A DNA stretch of 16,985 nucleotides from an uncultured Christensenella sp. (lineage in GTDB: Bacteria > Bacillota > Clostridia > Christensenellales > UBA3700): assembly GCA_910576875.1 (NCBI GenBank), contig CAJTKI010000033.1:1-16985 (forward strand). The letters are read 5' to 3'. Of this stretch, positions 15,511-16,985 are shown piece after piece. The translations under genes and the position numbers were made by a program. The notes under the pieces are model-generated. The model was given only the letters and a program-made list of their open reading frames with translations, was not told the origin of the DNA and did no database searches. Numbering within the stretch: position 1 is the first letter of the stretch; each line of letters opens with the position of its first letter.

Positions 15511-15735
15511 TCAATCGAACGTTTCGGAATTGAGAATTTCTTTGAGCTGCAGCAATTCTTCTCTGCTCAAAGTCACGCCTTTTCCCATCTTCTCGCCGTC
15601 CGGAGACCATTCGCGAATATCGAATTTGGGTTCTTTCTGGTTCCAGCTGATCAATTTGATCTCCTTTTTCCAGCCCTTGCTCGACTCGGAAAGGCTTCCG
15701 TAAGTTTTCACGACTTCGTATTTGAACTCTGCCAT
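15511..15735 (-). CDS. YdbC family PC4-like ssDNA-binding protein
   Basis: This 74-residue protein matches the YdbC family, bacterial relatives of the eukaryotic coactivator PC4 that bind single-stranded DNA as a dimer. The conserved pattern is visible as MAEFKYEVVKTYG, then SSKGWKKEIKLISWN, EPKFDIREWSPDGEKMGKGVTLS and a final helix EELLQLKEIL. The ATG at 15735 has GGAGGAG about five bases upstream. It is a single-gene unit with a promoter at 15789-15817 and a terminator at 15421-15450. Its exact cellular role is not known; a part in transcription, replication or repair is usual speculation for the family. Confidence 0.9.
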   Translation of the reverse strand: MAEFKYEVVKTYGSLSESSKGWKKEIKLISWNQKEPKFDIREWSPDGEKMGKGVTLSREELLQLKEILNSETFD

Positions 15736-15788
15736 ATCTACTCCTCCAAATGTTTATCGCACCGTCAGATGCCGACTTGTACATATAT

Positions 15789-15817
15789 ATTATATCATAA
15801 TATATTTTGTATTACAA
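15789..15817 (-). promoter_or_regulatory. Sigma-A promoter of ydbC
   Basis: TTGTAA (15812-15817) and TATAAT (15789-15794) lie 17 bases apart in an AT-rich patch (15779-15836) that stands out in this G+C-rich window. The leader is about 45-50 bases. Confidence 0.75.
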
Positions 15818-15835
15818 TACTTTTTTTAATTTATA

Positions 15836-15872
15836 TCGCATGCACGCAAAATAATTCTTTTATAGCATGCGA
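15836..15872. repeat. Inverted repeat with GCATGC arms between lacZ-like gene and ydbC
   Basis: TCGCATGC and GCATGCGA form an 8-bp inverted repeat with a 21-base AT-rich loop, itself able to pair AAAA with TTTT. On the plus strand CATTTTTT follows; on the minus strand the 3' side is A-rich. It sits just upstream of the ydbC -35 box and could be an operator, or a terminator for antisense transcription. Confidence 0.5.
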
Positions 15873-15976
15873 CATTTTTTCGCCGCGCGCTCCGCGCAAC
15901 CGCGTCGCCGAATCCGCAAACGCCGTACACCCCGAACATATCGTCCGATCGGCGCGCCGCGAACAATAGTCCGATC

Positions 15977-16985
15977 TCATATGCGTCCGCGGTCGGACGA
16001 CTGCCGTCTTGCGTGCTCCTTGCAGCCGTCTTCGCAGATCGGCTCGATGCGGAACGAATATTCGATCGGCGTAACGCCCGTATGCCGGTTTTCCTTGCGC
16101 GTATCCGGTCCGCAGCTGTTGCTGCCGATGCCGCGCACGAAACCGTCGATCTTGACGACCGTCTTGTCTTGGGCAACGAGATCTTCGCGATGCTTGGCCT
16201 GCGCCAGTACCGCATCGTCGAACGGCAATACGCTGAAATCCAACGCGCGCTGACTCGCGCGGAACATCAATCCCTGTCCCGTTTCGTCCAAAATGCGGAA
16301 CCACCGCACATCGCCGCGATTGCCGCTATCCTGCGGCTTGATGTAATGCTCGTACATCGAATCCGCATCCGTCTCGTAAATGCCGAGTACGGCGTGCTGT
16401 CTGAAATCGCAATAATTTTCGCGATCGCCCAAACCGTAGTACGTAATGTTGCGGAATTTTGCGGGAAGCTCCAACGTCAAGCCGTATTTGGGCAGATCGT
16501 AGCCCGCAGCCATTTCCAGTCGCGTGTCGATCTCGATCGCGCCGCCTCCGCATACGCGGTACGTCACGGTCGACACCATACGACGCTTGCCTTGCAACAC
16601 CAACTCGAACACCGTCGTCACCTGCACGCCGCGCGCGATCTTTTCGGAATCGAAGCGCAACAGACGGAACGCGGTATCCGCAAGACCTTGCTTGATCCAC
16701 TTGTTCTGAATATACCGATAGTTGTCTACGCCGTGGCGGTATACGCCCGGCATTAGTCCCACGCCGCGTTTGTCGTCGAAATACAGGCATTTGCCCACGC
16801 GGTAACGCACGAGCAAACCGCTGGACTTGCAGAACACGACTTCGCCGCGGTCGGAAACGACCTTGAACAATCCGTTCTCTTCGATGCAGGCGACTTCTTG
16901 ATCGCAAGCCGGAAAATGCTTGGGAATGAATTGACAAAGCACAATCTGCTCCGACGCGACTCTCTTACCGCTCTTGCGGTCGGTA
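15977..16985 (-). CDS. Beta-galactosidase, GH2 family, C-terminal part (cut by window edge)
   Basis: Only the last ~335 residues are in the window; the frame is open to the edge, so the 5' part is missing and the start is unknown. The segment contains the C-terminal beta-sandwich (LacZ domain 5, small-chain type): YYGLGDRENYCDF, DADSMYEHYIKPQDSGNRGDVRW, then GIGSNSCGPD and a final YSFRIEPI. The catalytic TIM barrel with its two Glu lies outside. Such enzymes hydrolyse terminal beta-galactosides; the short tail (EDGCKEHARRQSSDRGRI) after the fold is unlike most LacZ ends. No T-rich terminator is obvious after the stop. Confidence 0.93.
   Translation of the reverse strand, partial: TDRKSGKRVASEQIVLCQFIPKHFPACDQEVACIEENGLFKVVSDRGEVVFCKSSGLLVRYRVGKCLYFDDKRGVGLMPGVYRHGVDNYRYIQNKWIKQGLADTAFRLLRFDSEKIARGVQVTTVFELVLQGKRRMVSTVTYRVCGGGAIEIDTRLEMAAGYDLPKYGLTLELPAKFRNITYYGLGDRENYCDFRQHAVLGIYETDADSMYEHYIKPQDSGNRGDVRWFRILDETGQGLMFRASQRALDFSVLPFDDAVLAQAKHREDLVAQDKTVVKIDGFVRGIGSNSCGPDTRKENRHTGVTPIEYSFRIEPICEDGCKEHARRQSSDRGRI

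Noticed and set aside
1..16985. CRISPR arrays, insertion sequences, tRNA or rRNA genes
   Set aside because: No regularly spaced repeats, transposase, terminal inverted repeats or tRNA-like clover-leaf were seen on either strand.

Overview
This window looks like chromosomal DNA of an endospore-forming or formerly endospore-forming Clostridia-type Bacillota with fairly high G+C. The reasons are a yqfC-yqfD-phoH-yqfF-ybeY-era-yqzL-recO cluster, the AGGAGG-type ribosome sites, sigma-A promoters with near-consensus boxes, a YdbC/PC4 protein and a pyruvate phosphate dikinase placed just past recO. A gut lineage such as Christensenellales would fit, but that is a guess. Every gene I can support lies on the minus strand, so the text order below is from high to low coordinates.

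Layout: (1) 16985-15977 is the 3' part of a GH2 beta-galactosidase gene cut by the window edge. (2) 15735-15511 is a small YdbC/PC4-like ssDNA-binding protein with its own promoter and a textbook terminator. (3) A stretch of about 540 bases without a gene follows. (4) 14970-13708 is a lone PTS EIIC-like membrane protein (PfoR-like) with its own promoter. (5) 13604-11796 is oligoendopeptidase F with a terminator. (6) 11521-9899 is the replicative helicase DnaB, started at TTG from a strong promoter, followed by a GNAT acetyltransferase (9725-9279). (7) 9182-3194 is the compact sporulation/RNA-processing/ribosome-assembly operon yqfC, yqfD, phoH, yqfF, ybeY, era, yqzL, recO, with overlaps or tiny gaps through most of it. 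(8) A 438-base gap may hold a small RNA. (9) 2755-92 is pyruvate phosphate dikinase with its own promoter and a strong terminator.

How it works together: the large operon joins two sporulation proteins (YqfC, YqfD) to a conserved RNA and ribosome set (PhoH, YbeY endoribonuclease, Era GTPase), a c-di-AMP-phosphodiesterase-like membrane protein and RecO. A sigma-E-like element overlaps a TATAAT upstream of yqfC. The dgkA and cdd genes often found between ybeY and era are absent.

The region is mostly conserved core, and I did not find a clearly new defence or mobile system. The most unusual points are a PgpH/YqfF-like protein that lacks the extracellular sensor domain, a RecO that stops before the zinc-finger region, a probable CTG start for phoH, a long acidic tail on DnaB, a stand-alone EIIC with a hydrophilic N-terminal tail, and a possible small RNA between recO and ppdK.
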